Shown: one piece after another, positions 27,801 to 40,255 of the stretch
How the letters are laid out: every line of letters begins with the position of its first letter
Position numbering within the stretch: position 1 is the first letter of the stretch
Assembly: GCF_905147045.1 (NCBI RefSeq)
Contig: NC_065891.1
Location: 9,309,001-9,373,000 of the forward strand
Direction: 5' to 3'
DNA length: 64,000 bases
From: Nymphalis io
Taxonomy: Eukaryota; Arthropoda; Insecta; Lepidoptera; Nymphalidae
Program-made: the position numbers and the translations under genes
Notes under the pieces: model-generated
Told to the model about the DNA's origin: nothing
Databases searched by the model: none
The model's input: only the letters and a program-made list of their open reading frames with translations

Positions 27801-30800
27801 TCACTGTTTTCAGTTTCTATTTTTCGCAAATTTTCATTAAGCATCGCATTATTTTCTTCCAGTTTTTTACATCTATCGTGAAGGTCCTCAATCTCAAGTT
27901 TGAATTTTTCACAATCTGTACATAATTTTCTTTCTTCTAATTGTTGTTTGTGACAGTTTAGTTCACTTTGCAACAGTTCTTGTTGTTTTATTAATTCTTT
28001 GTTTTGTTCATTCACATTGTCGCATTTATCGCAGGTTAATTTTGACTGTTGATGTAATTGCTGAGTAAGTAGATTTATTTCTCCCTTCAGTTGTTCTTGG
28101 TGCAAGGATAATTCCTTATTTTGGGCATTTATATTATCAATTATCAATTGTAATTCATCATTTTCTTTTTCTAATTTTATTAACTCTTCGTTTACTTTTG
28201 TTTCTTTAAAGATTCGCTGGTTTGATACGGGCTGCGAATTTGGACTGGTAGTGGAATCACCTTCCCATTGCAAAGAAGAAAATTTATCATTTACTTGCTT
28301 GAACTGAAACTTCCACATTTCTAACTCATTATCCGTTTTTTCTTTCATTTCCAATAATCTGTCATTAGCATTCTTGAACACATCATTTTGTTTCTTTAAG
28401 GCTTCTTTTTCAAGTTTTTCTTTATTTAGGTCCGTATTAAGCTCCTGAACTTTTTTCTCTAATTCTTCAACATTATTTGATAGTTCATTTTCTATAGCCA
28501 TATCAAGCATCGATGATTGAGAAATTTTCTTTGTTAACTGTAACTCTTTTGATAGCATATCATTTGTAGATTTTAACTCTTTTAATTTCTTCAAAGCTTT
28601 CAGTAGCTTAGAATTAGTGGTATCTACTTCTATTTTCAGCTTATTATTTGTTTCATTAAGTTGTTGAATTTGTTGATACAACTGTGAAGAACCTGGTATT
28701 ATAACATCTGATTCTTCAGTACTTTCAAGGCCCCAACCTTCCTCAGAATTGAAAGGATCGTTTACATCTTTAACATCATCTTCTTTATAACATAGGTAAG
28801 ACTTTTTAGGTACAATGACTTCCTCTGTTACACCTTCCGAGGTGGAACGTACCTGTCTTGGATTTGTCTGGATGTTTTCAGATACTTTTTTCACTTTTAT
28901 AGATTGCACGTCAGGTTGTAGCAGTTCAGCATCAGATACTATCTGTGATTGAAGAGATGAAATATCAACAGGGTTTGATTCATTGTCCATTGCTTCTATT
29001 GTGGATGAAATAGTCATCCCTTCTGTTTTTGGTATATTCATTTCGAAACATAGTTTTTTGTTCTCCATAATCTGTTTTATTTGTTCATCTTTCTGTGTAA
29101 GTAAATTATTTAATTGATCATTATTTTCTTTCAAAAGGTTGATTTCTTTTATTAAATTATTTATTTGTGAAGACGATTCTTCAATTTTTTCGGCCAACTC
29201 TATATTCTTATTTTCTAACTCAGATATTTGGGACAAGTTTTGAGCTTGTAAATGCTGTATTTTATTACTGAGTTCTATAATTTCTTGATTTTTACAATTG
29301 AGCAATGAATTCATCTTATTAATTTCACTTATATACTGTTCAGTATAATCCGGTGAAATTTCCTTCTCTTTGTGAGCCGATTTCTCGACTAACATCTGAT
29401 TTTCATAAGCCAACTCACCAAGATTTAAGTTTTGACGCTCAATAGTAGATTTATATTCTTTTAGTTTCGATTCTAACTTACTGACATGATCATTGATTTT
29501 CTCATACTTTTCACTTAACAGTTTCTTTTCTTTAATAGCATTTTCAATTTGTGTATTAAATTCTGATTCTAACTCCTCTATGTCCTTTTTCTTTTTCCCC
29601 AGCAATGTGTTATGTTCGTTTGTAATTCTTTTAATATTTGATTCTAGCTCGCGAATATGCGATTGATATGATGATATTTCAGTTTCTATAGTATCGACGT
29701 TCTCAGCCTTCATTTCTAATATATTATACTTATTTTGCAAATCAGTATGCAATTTTTGTAAGTTTTGGTAGTCATCATTAAGATTTTGCATTTTAAAGTG
29801 CATCTCTTTATTTTCACTTTCTATTTCTTTTAATTGTTTTTCAACAACTCTATCGTTATCCATAAGTAATGCAAGTCTGTTTACTAATTCATCTTCTTGG
29901 TTTCTGTACTCACTATAAGCTTTCTGCTTTTCATGAAGTTGAATATCCAGGTTATCAGCTTTCCGTTCTAAAGATTGGCGCCCATTCTCCATAGCGGAAA
30001 TGCTTTCTTCGAGGCGGTATATTCTGTTTTTGTATTTGTCAATTTCTGTCTGTAAGCTTTCGATATACATATCACGTTCCTGGACCTTTGCATCATGACC
30101 AAATTGCACTTGCATCAATTTTTCATTTAAACTTTCAACTTGACTAGATAAAGCAGCAATTTGCTCTAGTTTTTGATTTATATCAGCTTCCAAACATGAT
30201 ATTTTAGTTAAAAGATTGGCATTATTTTTTGTGTCAATTTCATATTCTACTATTTTATTATTTAAACTATCAACTTGTATCTTAAGATTATTATTTTCTT
30301 CACGAGCAAAATATAAATCTTTGTTTAATAAATCTAATGATGCATTTAATTTTGTAATCGTTTCAATATCGTTATAATTGTTTTTATGTAAATCTTCGAT
30401 CTGGGATTGTAAATGTAAAATTTCTTGTGACTTCTGCTCGAGTAAAATTTTTTGAGATTGGAAACGGTTGAACTCTTCTTCTGCATGTTTTAATTTTTCC
30501 TGTAATGCAGGTATGGTTTCTACTTGTATCAAAAGCTGTTCATAGTGTTCAGTTTTATTTTGAAGCTGTTTTTGGGTTTCATGGTATTGATTTTCCAATT
30601 CAGAATACATAGCGGATTTTTTCTTTATATTAACAGCAAATTTTTTCAATTTCTCCATCAATTCTTTATTTTTAATTTCAATGGCAGATAATTGTTCATT
30701 TTTGTCATGCGAAACAGAATTCAATTTATCTTTAGCACTATCATATAACTTAGTGAGTTCATTGATTTCATTACTTTTTTGCACAACAATATTATGTAAT

Positions 30801-33800
30801 TTTTCATTTTCTATCGATTCTTTTCTTAACTGTAACTTTATTTCATGTATTTCTTCATCACGTTCTTTAGCTTGTAATAAAACAGTTGATAATTCATCTA
30901 CTTGTTTTTGTTGCTGAATCTGTAAATCTTTAATAAGGCCTTGTTTTTCTTTTAATAATTCTTGCAATTTTTGTATTTCTAATTCGAGATTGCTACTTTT
31001 ATTTTCCAGTTTCGATTTTAATGTGAGAAATTGTACTTTTTCTTCTTCAAGTGTTCGTAATTTTTCTTCAAAATCAGACAGAGTCTTTTGATAAAGCGCA
31101 ATTTGTTTATTTAATGATTTTATATGTTCCGAGTTCTGATCTTTTGCCTTTTCATCTTCAAGTAAATCAACGGTAGATTTAAGTTTTTGTGATAGGTCAT
31201 TTAATTTAGTTATTTGATTGATGTATTCCGAGAGTTCCTTATCTTTCTGTTGCAAGTTATTACTATAGTTAATAACTTGTTTTTCATATTCCAACAAAAG
31301 GTTTTCCAATTCGTGTATTCTTGAATCACGAGCATTTAAAGCAGCATTGTATTCTTGATGTACTTTTTGTATCTCACTTTGGAGTAGTTCATGCGTTTGT
31401 GTAAGGTGTAAATTATGTTCCGCTTTGTTTTCATTACTAAGATTTTGTATTTCTTTCTTTAATTGGTTATTCTCATCAATTAGCTTCTTGATAGTTTTCT
31501 CCTTTGATGTAATATTTTCTAATATTTCTTTGTGTTTTTCTTGCTGTTCTTCCAATGATAGTATTTTCATTTGGCAATCAGCAATTTCATCTTCTCTTTC
31601 TTTTATTGTATTTTTTAGTTTTAGAATTTCTTTTGTTAACTGTTTTACAGACTTCATTCTACTAGTTCCTTTATCTCCAATTATTTTATCATCTTGATTT
31701 ACTGTTTCAGTTACTGACCCGTCAATAACATCCTCAACACTTAATGGTTTGACTACTTCAGCAGTTTCTCTTAATATTTCACTCTTCTCGTGTTTAAGTT
31801 CATCTATCTGATGATTAAGTTCGCGATTAAGAGAAGTAAGTTCATTCTTTTCGTCTTCTAGTTTATTAACACTATTTCTTAAGCTGTCACATTGATCTTT
31901 CAACTCTTTAATTTCGTTGTTTAAAGATTCATTTTCTAATGATAAATTATTCATTTTTTCCATCACTTCTTGTCTTTCACTTGAAAATAATTCTATTTTC
32001 TTTTTAAGTTCAATACTTTCTTGCATTAGTTTTTCTTTTTGCTCATGACTTTGGGAAATGTAGTTTTCTAAATGATCATTTTCACTTTTCTTTTCTGTTT
32101 GAAGAGATTTGTTATATTCCTCAAGTTCCATTTTTTCTTGTGTTGTTAATGACTCCACAATTTCTATTGACTCAGCTGAACTCACCTTTTCGGCACTTAG
32201 TTTCTCTAATTTGTCACTTAGCTCTATATTTTCTTGAACATAATTTTCCAATTTTTGAATTAACTCTTCTTTTTCTTCTTGCAGAATTCGTAGGCTTTCA
32301 TTCAATTGCTCTTTATCCAATTTTAAGTTATCTATAATAAGATCTAGTTCTTTTTTAGATGCTTGCAACTGATCAATTTGTTCTTCTAATTGAACAGACT
32401 TCATTTCTGAACATACTTGTTCATTTTGAAAATAGGACATATCTGCCAACTTATCTTCCATTTCTAAATTCTTTTGTTGTAAGCTATGAAGCTCTGAAAC
32501 AAGGTTTAAACATCAGTCTGAAAACTGACTAATTTAATCAATATTGAATAAGTGTAATTTAATCAACATTGAAAAGTTCAAAATTAGTAAAATTAATATA
32601 TTTTATATAGTTATAGTAAAATTTGATATTAAGTCATAGTTATATCATTCATATAAATCAAAACATATTTACCTTGAACCAAATCAAATTTCTGAGTTTC
32701 AAGTAAACTTATAGATTTAAGTCTTGCCTCGGCTAGGTTTTCTGTTTCCACTAATTTTTTGTAAACATCTGATTCAGTCACTGTAAGGAAATATATATTA
32801 ATATAAAACAATATAATTTTTTGTTATGTTAGTGTTTTTAAATTAGAAATGTTAAGCTATACTTACATCTTCCACTATCATAATCTACCAAGTGTAGTTG
32901 AAGATTACCTTTTTCTTCTTCTAGTTCTGCTACCTTTTGAGTAAGTTGGTGTATTTCCTCATTTAACTTCACTATTTCACAATGAGCGTCAGATACTTTA
33001 CTAAAGTTTTCAATAGTTTTTTGCATTTGTTTAAGTTTTAGTTTGAAATTAGACTTTACTTTTACCATATTTTTATTTGCCACATCAATTTCATCATTCA
33101 GTGAGGCAATTTGATTTTGGGCTACTGTTAATTTTTCCTCTAAATCATTTACGTTTATGGAAGTCTTATCTGTATCACCATCTCCGTCTTGTTTTATTGG
33201 TTGTTGTAAATCAACTAAAATGCCAACATCAATCATTTCTTTTTCTTTTTGTGTGTCGATTAATACTTGCAACTCACTTATCTTTGCTTCTTTTTTATTA
33301 TTTTCAGATTGAAGCTCAGAAATTAATGCATCTTTTTCAGATATTAAATATTCTTTCTGTAAAATGTCTTTATTGAGAGATTGAAGTATCATCTCCGATT
33401 TTGGTTTGTCCAATTTACCTTTTTTGTCTTGTTCTTGTTGTGTAGGTTCAGATGACAAATGACTCCATGGTGACTTCATTTTCGAAGCGGCATTTCTGCC
33501 ACCTTTGCGTATAGGAAGAGGGCTACCTTTTTTACTTGGTGATATGTTACTTTTTGTTTCTTGATTTATCAAAGCAAGTTGACTTTCAAACTCTTTATTT
33601 GCCTGTCTTAATTCGCAATTAATCTGTTCCAGCAACTCAATCTTTTTTGTTAATTCTTCCATATTACTTATTTCACGGGCTCCTTTTTCTTCTTTTGGTT
33701 CTTCTTCATCTTCTTTCACTTTGGGTGTAAGGGAATCTTCAAGCTGCTTAATTTTATCTTGTAATTCATTAACCTCTTTTGTTTTGATGTCTAACTCTTC

Positions 33801-36242
33801 TGCTAATTTAGAATGGGCAACACTTATATCAAATCTTGAATTTTCCAATATTGTGTTAGCTTCCTCAAGATTTTTTATTTTATCGTTTTTTTCGTCTATT
33901 TCATGTATTAATTTTAGTTTTTCTTCTTTCCATTCAGTCTCCATTGCTATGAAATTATTTTGCATTTTTATCATCTGCTGTTTTGTATCTTCTAGTAAAT
34001 TAATGGTATCTTTTTCTGAAAAATATTTATAATGTGAAATGTATAAAAGTAATTTTATTATTACTCTTGTTGAAGAAAGTGTTTTAACAGTATTGTATTC
34101 ATAATATGTATCTTATACAAACCTTTTTTGCTCAAACTGTCTGACATTAATGTTGTTGCTTTATTCTTTGCTTCTATTATTTGATCTTTCTCTGTGATTT
34201 TCTCTTGCAAATCTAAAATTGTTGTTTCCATTGCTTTGACTTTTACTTGCATTATACTTAGACTGTTATCTTTTTCTTTTATTAAATTTGAAAGTTTTGT
34301 GATGTCAGTTATGTTAGAATCCTGCATATTTGTAAAAGCAATATTAAAAATAAAATATGGGTGGATGATTTAATATGCACAGCATGTTTTATGTAATAGT
34401 AAATGTAAGTCATAGGTTACTTTATCCAGCTCTTACTTCTTAAGGTTTGATAAAAAAAAAATTAGATAAAAAAATATTTATATTTACACAATTAAGAAAA
34501 AAAGAGTGGTTTTCTTTAATTAATTGTAATATATCATATTATATTTCTAAATATTTTCTAACTGTAATTTTTTTAATTCTATATGTCAGAATGTCATGAA
34601 TGTATTATACTATTTACTTAAAAGTTAACCCACCTTTTTTACATCCAATGTATCAGTTATTGATTCTCTTCTGCTAGTAGGGACTACTTTTTTCATTGGT
34701 CTTTTACTTATTTCTTTATACTGCTTGATTCTTTCCATTAATATTTCCTTTTGTTTTAATGTATTTGCCAGACTTTCACTAATTCCAGGAACTATAATAG
34801 AAATCAAATTCAAAGTAATTTTATATAAAATATCATATAGTATACTTATATATTTTATATGACATAATATCAATATTCAATAATATGTTATGAATATTCT
34901 AATACACATTTTTTAAATCATTGTTAAATAATAAGTCATTAATATTGAAATAAAAGAGACTTTTAACTTACTGTTAAGTGCATCTTGAACAGACATTGCC
35001 ATTGATGTATCAGTTGCAACAGAATACCCAGTTTTTTCGCTTATGGTGGTTGCCACTTCTGACGCAGTGTCTCCAACTTCTTCATCTAAAAATACATACA
35101 GATTTTTACAATAACAATAATTATTTATAAATATACTTTTTATATTCTGTGTGATTTGATATTTATTGAGTTTTATAGATAGATAGAAATTAACTTTACA
35201 ACTTTCCTTACATCATGATACAATTAACTTAAGATTACAAACAAGATACACTTAAGCCACATGATAAACAAATAAGAAAAAAAAAACAAACAGCAAATCC
35301 TATTGAATAAAAATGAACAACACCATTTTTGTGGCCATATTCCATACAACAATGTGACATTGTACACTGTTCAGTATACCTACATATTACAACTGAGTGT
35401 AGTAAGTATATATTTTATATTTGTAAATTAGTAAAGAAATTGAATAAAGTTTAGATTTATCATTTCACTTCCTTACCAAATGGCCGACCCAAGAGTTCAG
35501 CAGTAGCTTTGCGGTGTTCTTTAATCCTTTTTGATACAAGGGCAGCATTTTCTAAGCATTTCTGAGCTCTTTCAAATTTAATCTGCCTCTCTGAAGAGAT
35601 TGAATGCTGCAGGTGAAAATTTCAAAATACATATAATATTAACACTACATTATGATCTTACTATGAAAATTATACTAATGTTAACTATAATTTAATACTT
35701 ATGAAATTATCGATTTGACTAAAAAAAGAAAACATGAAAAAAAAACATCCAAAAATCAACTTTTTCACAACTTTTACATACAATTTTAATACAAATTATT
35801 TTAATAATTAACATAACAGTCATTAAAATCACTGTTAAATATTAATTATATAGCGATTAATGAAAGCTAAGTTATTTCATTTAAACAATGAAGAAAAAAT
35901 ATATTCATTTATGTGTATTACATTAACATATTGAATAACAAAAACTAATATTACTTAGTATTATTTAAATTGGAATAATAAAGAGAATTACTCAAGAAAT
36001 ACAATATTACAATATTAAAACCCGAGATAAGAACATTGCTTGAGCAATATGGACCAAATTGAAGTCTTACTTCATTTCGACATCACTCAAACGAAACCAT
36101 AGTATTGTTTTTTATTTACCTTGTTGTGGGTTACACTTCCTGCAATACTGGATACTTCACTTGGCGCTGCTAAATCAGAGTCAGAGACGTCAATTTTTTT
36201 ATCCTGCCCAGGATTTTTATTGATGTTTGTACTTTCGGACAT
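23816..36242 (-). CDS. lva: Giant coiled-coil golgin, probable lava lamp
   Basis: Ten coding exons on the minus strand: 36120-36242, 35477-35606, 34972-35085, 34634-34791, 34123-34321, 32867-34015, 32673-32780, 25917-32493, 24739-24893 and 23816-23895, phases consistent throughout, giving about 2930 residues. Start is the ATG at 36240-36242 (MSESTNINKN). Almost the whole length is heptad-rich Glu/Lys/Leu/Gln/Asn coiled coil; it is broken by an acidic, non-helical stretch near residue 1900 with DPFNSEEGWGLES. The C-terminal part is less repetitive and looks most constrained: LALYMLHQRDVRCEELT, GMRLLQRDVANLPPEA, then TPTVLLNWLRGKSTPK at the end. Drosophila Lava lamp is a Golgi- and spectrin-associated golgin of about 2800 residues that links Golgi to dynein; length and character fit. 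The family (large golgin) is sure; lva specifically is inferred. A stop at 25913 is not the true end, since it overlaps a GTAAGT donor. Confidence 0.72.
24231..24538 (+). mobile_element. SINE family A, full length, in the last golgin intron
   Basis: Begins AAGCCGAGATGGCCCAGTGG, has the B box GGTTCAAACCCG, and ends in a GTTACTGTTACTG tail. The 9-bp TACCATCCA at 24222-24230 recurs at 24541-24549 right after the tail: a clean target-site duplication. It is antisense to the golgin, inside intron 23896-24738. Confidence 0.9.
24965..25195 (-). mobile_element. Repeat family B copy, diverged
   Basis: Read on the minus strand it shows the family B order: CCACCCACTGATCAC, TGTTGTGTTC, AGACATAACACCTTGGTTCCC and GTGGTACATTGGCGATGTAA. 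It is more diverged than the copies at 44196 and 45015 and lies in golgin intron 24894-25916. Confidence 0.75.
25287..25516 (+). mobile_element. SINE family A copy with internal deletion
   Basis: Has the same head as the copy at 24231 but lacks part of the body. The 10-bp direct repeat TATTACAATA flanks it at 25277-25286 and 25517-25526. It lies about 0.75 kb from the full-length copy in the same orientation; their different target duplications show two separate insertions. Confidence 0.88.
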
Positions 36243-36943
36243 TGTATGTTTTTTTTTGCAAACATTAAAACGATGAATGCAAATGCGATGACTGAGTAAC
36301 AAAGAACGATATCACAACTGGATTAAACTAAGAAGAGACGACACAAAGCAAATCAACCAACCAAATACTTAATAATTTGCCACCACTTGGCACTTGTTAT
36401 TGCTTGCCATTTTTCTTGTACAAAATTTCATTATTTCAACCACGTCAGCACAGATTAGAAAAAATACAGAGTAACGTATATTGAAATATTATTCATTTTT
36501 CTCGGTTTTATAAAGTTAAATAATTAAACTATCAACATGAAATTAATTAAAGTCAAAATATATAATATGAATGCAATAATTTGACATTGTACATTTATAA
36601 TATGATTATGTAAAGAGTATATGTATTACAAAGGTATCTGTTAGATTTTGATGATAATATTAGTAATGAAAACATTTGCTGTAATATTCAAAGATATTAA
36701 TAGTAATTAAAACAAAAATAATAATTAAACATAAATGTTAATTAAAACAAAAAAAAAATACTTTAAAATTAATAGAGGTGAATCACTATCATGACTTATA
36801 TCTATGAAAGAATACTTCACTAGTAACCTTTAATTGTCAATACTTTTACATTTGACAGAATTAAAGTAATAAAATAAAATACACCAAATATTATATTCAT
36901 TTATAAATATTTCAGTTTATGTTACTATAAATAAATTCATTAG
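36243..36943. promoter_or_regulatory. Divergent promoter region, golgin and mRpL28
   Basis: The two start codons (36242 minus, 36944 plus) face away from each other across 701 bp, so the region must hold both transcription starts unless upstream UTR exons exist. It is AT-rich, without a clear TATA box, DREF or other named motif that I can defend. Confidence 0.55.
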
Positions 36944-38316
36944 ATGGCATCATCTCGTATTCAGGTAAATTCAATATAAAATAATAATGAACTTTTGGTA
37001 TATTTGTTGCATCATGAGAATTTATTGCCATTGTTGTACATAATGATCACCTTATCAATTTTTTTGTTTTTTATTTTAGGCAACTGCTCGCCAGTTGTCT
37101 AAAACCTTTAAAAAAAAGACCAGATTTGAAATTGGCATAGCCACTGACCTTCCACCTGCATATAAGAAGTTTTGGCGAGAATGGAAAATATTAAAACCTG
37201 CTGCAGTTCATTACATCCCTCAAGAGAGCAAATGGAAACGTGATGAGTTAACTGGAGAGACATTGCCTGTTCAAAATATTCCCATACCTTTGAAATACCC
37301 TGCAGAAATTCATGAGGGTATTTGGGGTGGGGAAGCCGTAGTAAAAGGTTACCATTACATTATGATCTTATTATGAAAATTTTGCTAATGCTAACTATAA
37401 TTTTAAATAATTAATTTGAATGTTAAACAAATATTGGACTTGAAATATATCCATTTTTTTATTTATATTAATCTAAATTTACTCATAAAATCTTTTGTGT
37501 ATTGAATAATATTGTTGATTTGATATTATTTATAATACACACATTAAAATAACTTATCAAAAATTATTCTTTAGGTTTTCAAAAGCGTGACCCCCGTCGT
37601 CGTAGAGTTCCTCATTATTGGGTGCCTGTCCTCAAGAGAACTGTTGTAAAATCAGAAATATTAAACACAAATTTGTCCGTTACCGTTACTGATAGGACTA
37701 TTAAACTAATAAATGATCACTATGGATTTGATCATTACTTGCTTAAAACACCAGCTTGTGATTTGGTTTCAATGCTAGCCTTAAAGTTGAAAAAACAAAT
37801 ACTCATCGAACTGATGAATGGTTGTCCAAGATACGAACATGATCCAGCAAAGCAAAAAAATATTTATAATGAATATAAGACCTATTTGTCTTCTGTAAGT
37901 TTAAAAAAATATCTGGAATATTTTTATAAGGTTGTCATTTTTATTGTGTATTCCTTTAAATTTAAAATAATTGTTTTAGTACACACCTGAAGAAATTGAA
38001 TGGTATGGATTAACTTGGTACGAAGCCCTTAGCAAAGTTGCCAAAATGAGGGAAGCTGCTAACAAACCAGTACCCTTGAAAAGCCTTTACAGAAAAAATT
38101 TGGTCGAAAAATTGAGAGCCGCTAATAAAGAGAGTGATAATAGTCCCGCTGAGGACATATCGTGAGTTATTTTGTTTTGTAATTTATCATGTATCACTTG
38201 TGAAGCTCGAAAACTGATATAATGGAATCATGTTGATATCAAATACTTGTTGTTTCAGGACTACAACAACTTGGCTATCAAAAATGAACCCATTTGGCAA
38301 AAAAGATGAAGCTTAA
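36944..38316 (+). CDS. mRpL28: Mitochondrial ribosomal protein bL28m
   Basis: Component of the large subunit of the mitochondrial ribosome. Exons: 36944-36964, 37080-37347, 37575-37894, 37980-38161 and 38259-38316, in phase, giving 282 residues, close to the insect and mammalian family length. The first exon is only seven codons (MASSRIQ); without it the second exon has no ATG start, which decides the start choice. Family-typical segments are AYKKFWREWKILKPAAVHY, IPIPLKYPAEIHEGIWGGE and QKRDPRRRRVPHYWVP. The basic, Ser/Thr-containing N-terminus fits a mitochondrial targeting sequence. The donor after exon 2 (GTTACC) is weak, and a short duplicated segment starts a few bases beyond it. AATAAA at 38381-38386 is the likely polyadenylation signal. 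Secure identity. Confidence 0.93.
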
Positions 38317-40255
38317 TGAATTATATAGAATGTTATGTAATATTAAATTGTTGTGTTGTAGAAAAAATTGTATCCTTGAAAATAAATAGATAGACTACTG
38401 CTCTAGTTTTCTTCTTTTTGAAATAAATATAGGTGTCCATTAATTATATGTTAGTAAAATTATATTAATAGTCTCAGTTAGACTTTTTAATACGATTTCA
38501 GTAAGTTGTAAGTAGTCACAAATATAAAAGACACTTTTCAACATTAAAATTATATATTCCATAATTCAATATCTGTTTGTTTTATAGTAAAAAAATACCT
38601 TTTATGAATACTGGTTTTAAAGTTAATAAAGTTATTAATATAGTTAATTTTTTTATTGAAATCCCATATTAAAGATTAATTATTTAAAAGATAGCCAAAT
38701 ATATTAATATTGTAATAAAATGAAACTTAAATGAATATTTAAATTTTCATCTATTTCAAAATGATGGTCATACAACATTAATACTAAAATGAACAATACT
38801 AATAATTATAATATATCTATACAATTTATGAATTAATTATGATAAACTTCAAAAACTAAGATTTTAACATAAAATATATTTAAATAAAAAATATGCAAAT
38901 ACTGAAAAAAATCAAACACAATATTTTTAACATTTTATTTGAAATTGTCTATATAAATGTGTCAAGTTAAGAATCTTTATTTAAATGTATTAATATTTTA
39001 TTAGCAAATATTAAGTTCTTTGTCATTATGGAAGTAGATAATTACTTTTTGGGCAAGGTTACTTATGAACTATAGGTGGATAACCACGATTAGATTTTGG
39101 TGTCACCGGTGCATATTTAGCTAAAGTACATTTCTTTATTTCAATTATTAAATATAGATTACAAAATACAATATTATTTGCAGCGAGTTCCTTGATAATA
39201 ATTTCATTGTATGTTTTTATTAAATAGCTGGATCTCTTTTTGTTAAATTGATTACTATTGATTTTTAATACTGTGTGTAGTGTACTTTAAATTCATATAT
39301 CGGTTTACAAAGCTTAATTTTCGTAGTTTTGTCTTGCTGTAAAAACGAAAATAGATAGATTATTAATAAATATGTGGCTGCATAATATAGTGACGACACT
39401 TGTTTTGACGCATACACTTTTACACGTGTAAATGCGTCACTTCAATTATAGTTGTTTGTTTGTAATGTAAGTTGACAATCGATTCATTGTAGTATATGAA
39501 ACAAATATTACTATTACCTATTCCACTCGAAGAAGGAGTAAAGATAAATAAACTTTAGTAAGTAACCATAACCGTAACAGCCTGTGAATGTCCCACTGCT
39601 GGGCTAAGGTGTTTTCTCCCTTTTTGAGAAGAGGGTTTAGAGCTTATTCCGCCACAATGTTCTAATGCGGTTTCATGGAATACACACGTGGCAGAATTTC
39701 AGTGAAATTAGACACATGCAGGTTTCCTCACCTTATAATCACAAATTAAGCACATGAAAATTCAGTGGTGGTTGCCGGGGTTTGATCCCACCATCATCGG
39801 TTAAGATTCACGCGTTCTACACCACTGGCCATCTCAGCTTAATAAACTTTACATTTTAATATCCCAAGCGATTTGCAAATCGCTATGCTATATTATGTAA
39901 TACAAACATTTCTTGATTAATATATATTTATTTATAATACAACACTATTCCACTTAACTACTTATATCTCTCTATAAATTTGATTCCAACTTCGCCGAGA
40001 AACAAAACGCCATTTTTCACGAATCCATAATGAAAACCGTAGATTATTCAAGATACCGATAATATCAGGTCAATTCAATGTTGAAGTTGTTTCATTATCT
40101 TTACTCCTCCTGCTGTCGGAATAGACTTGACATAAGGTATTTAGAAAAATTTATGATTTATGAATCTGGTCGGGCGAAAGTTCTCCGATGACCTTAAATG
40201 CGAAAAGGTTCGGTCGGAAGTAGTGTAGAGCGTGGGGGAGCGGGGCCGGCGGCTC
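38317..40255. other. Convergent spacer, mRpL28 and phosphorylase kinase 3' ends
   Basis: AT-rich with no coding exon. It holds the mRpL28 polyadenylation signal (38381), one SINE (39558-39840), and for the minus-strand gene a candidate AATAAA at 39927-39932, about 330 bp past its stop codon. The sequence turns GC-rich only close to 40.2 kb. Confidence 0.6.
39558..39840 (-). mobile_element. SINE family A copy
   Basis: Matches the copy at 815 along most of its length, with one deletion near 39731 and a damaged B box (GGTTTGATCCC seen as its complement). The 11-bp repeat AATAAACTTTA at 39547-39557 and 39841-39851 is a clear target-site duplication. Confidence 0.9.

Noticed and set aside
26533..32337. 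Plus-strand frames opposite the golgin exon
   Set aside because: They are mirror frames of the A-rich coiled-coil coding strand, seen as Phe/Ser/Leu-rich sequence.
37095..37097. TTG as the mRpL28 start
   Set aside because: A seven-codon upstream exon with a normal ATG at 36944 joins in phase through clear splice sites.
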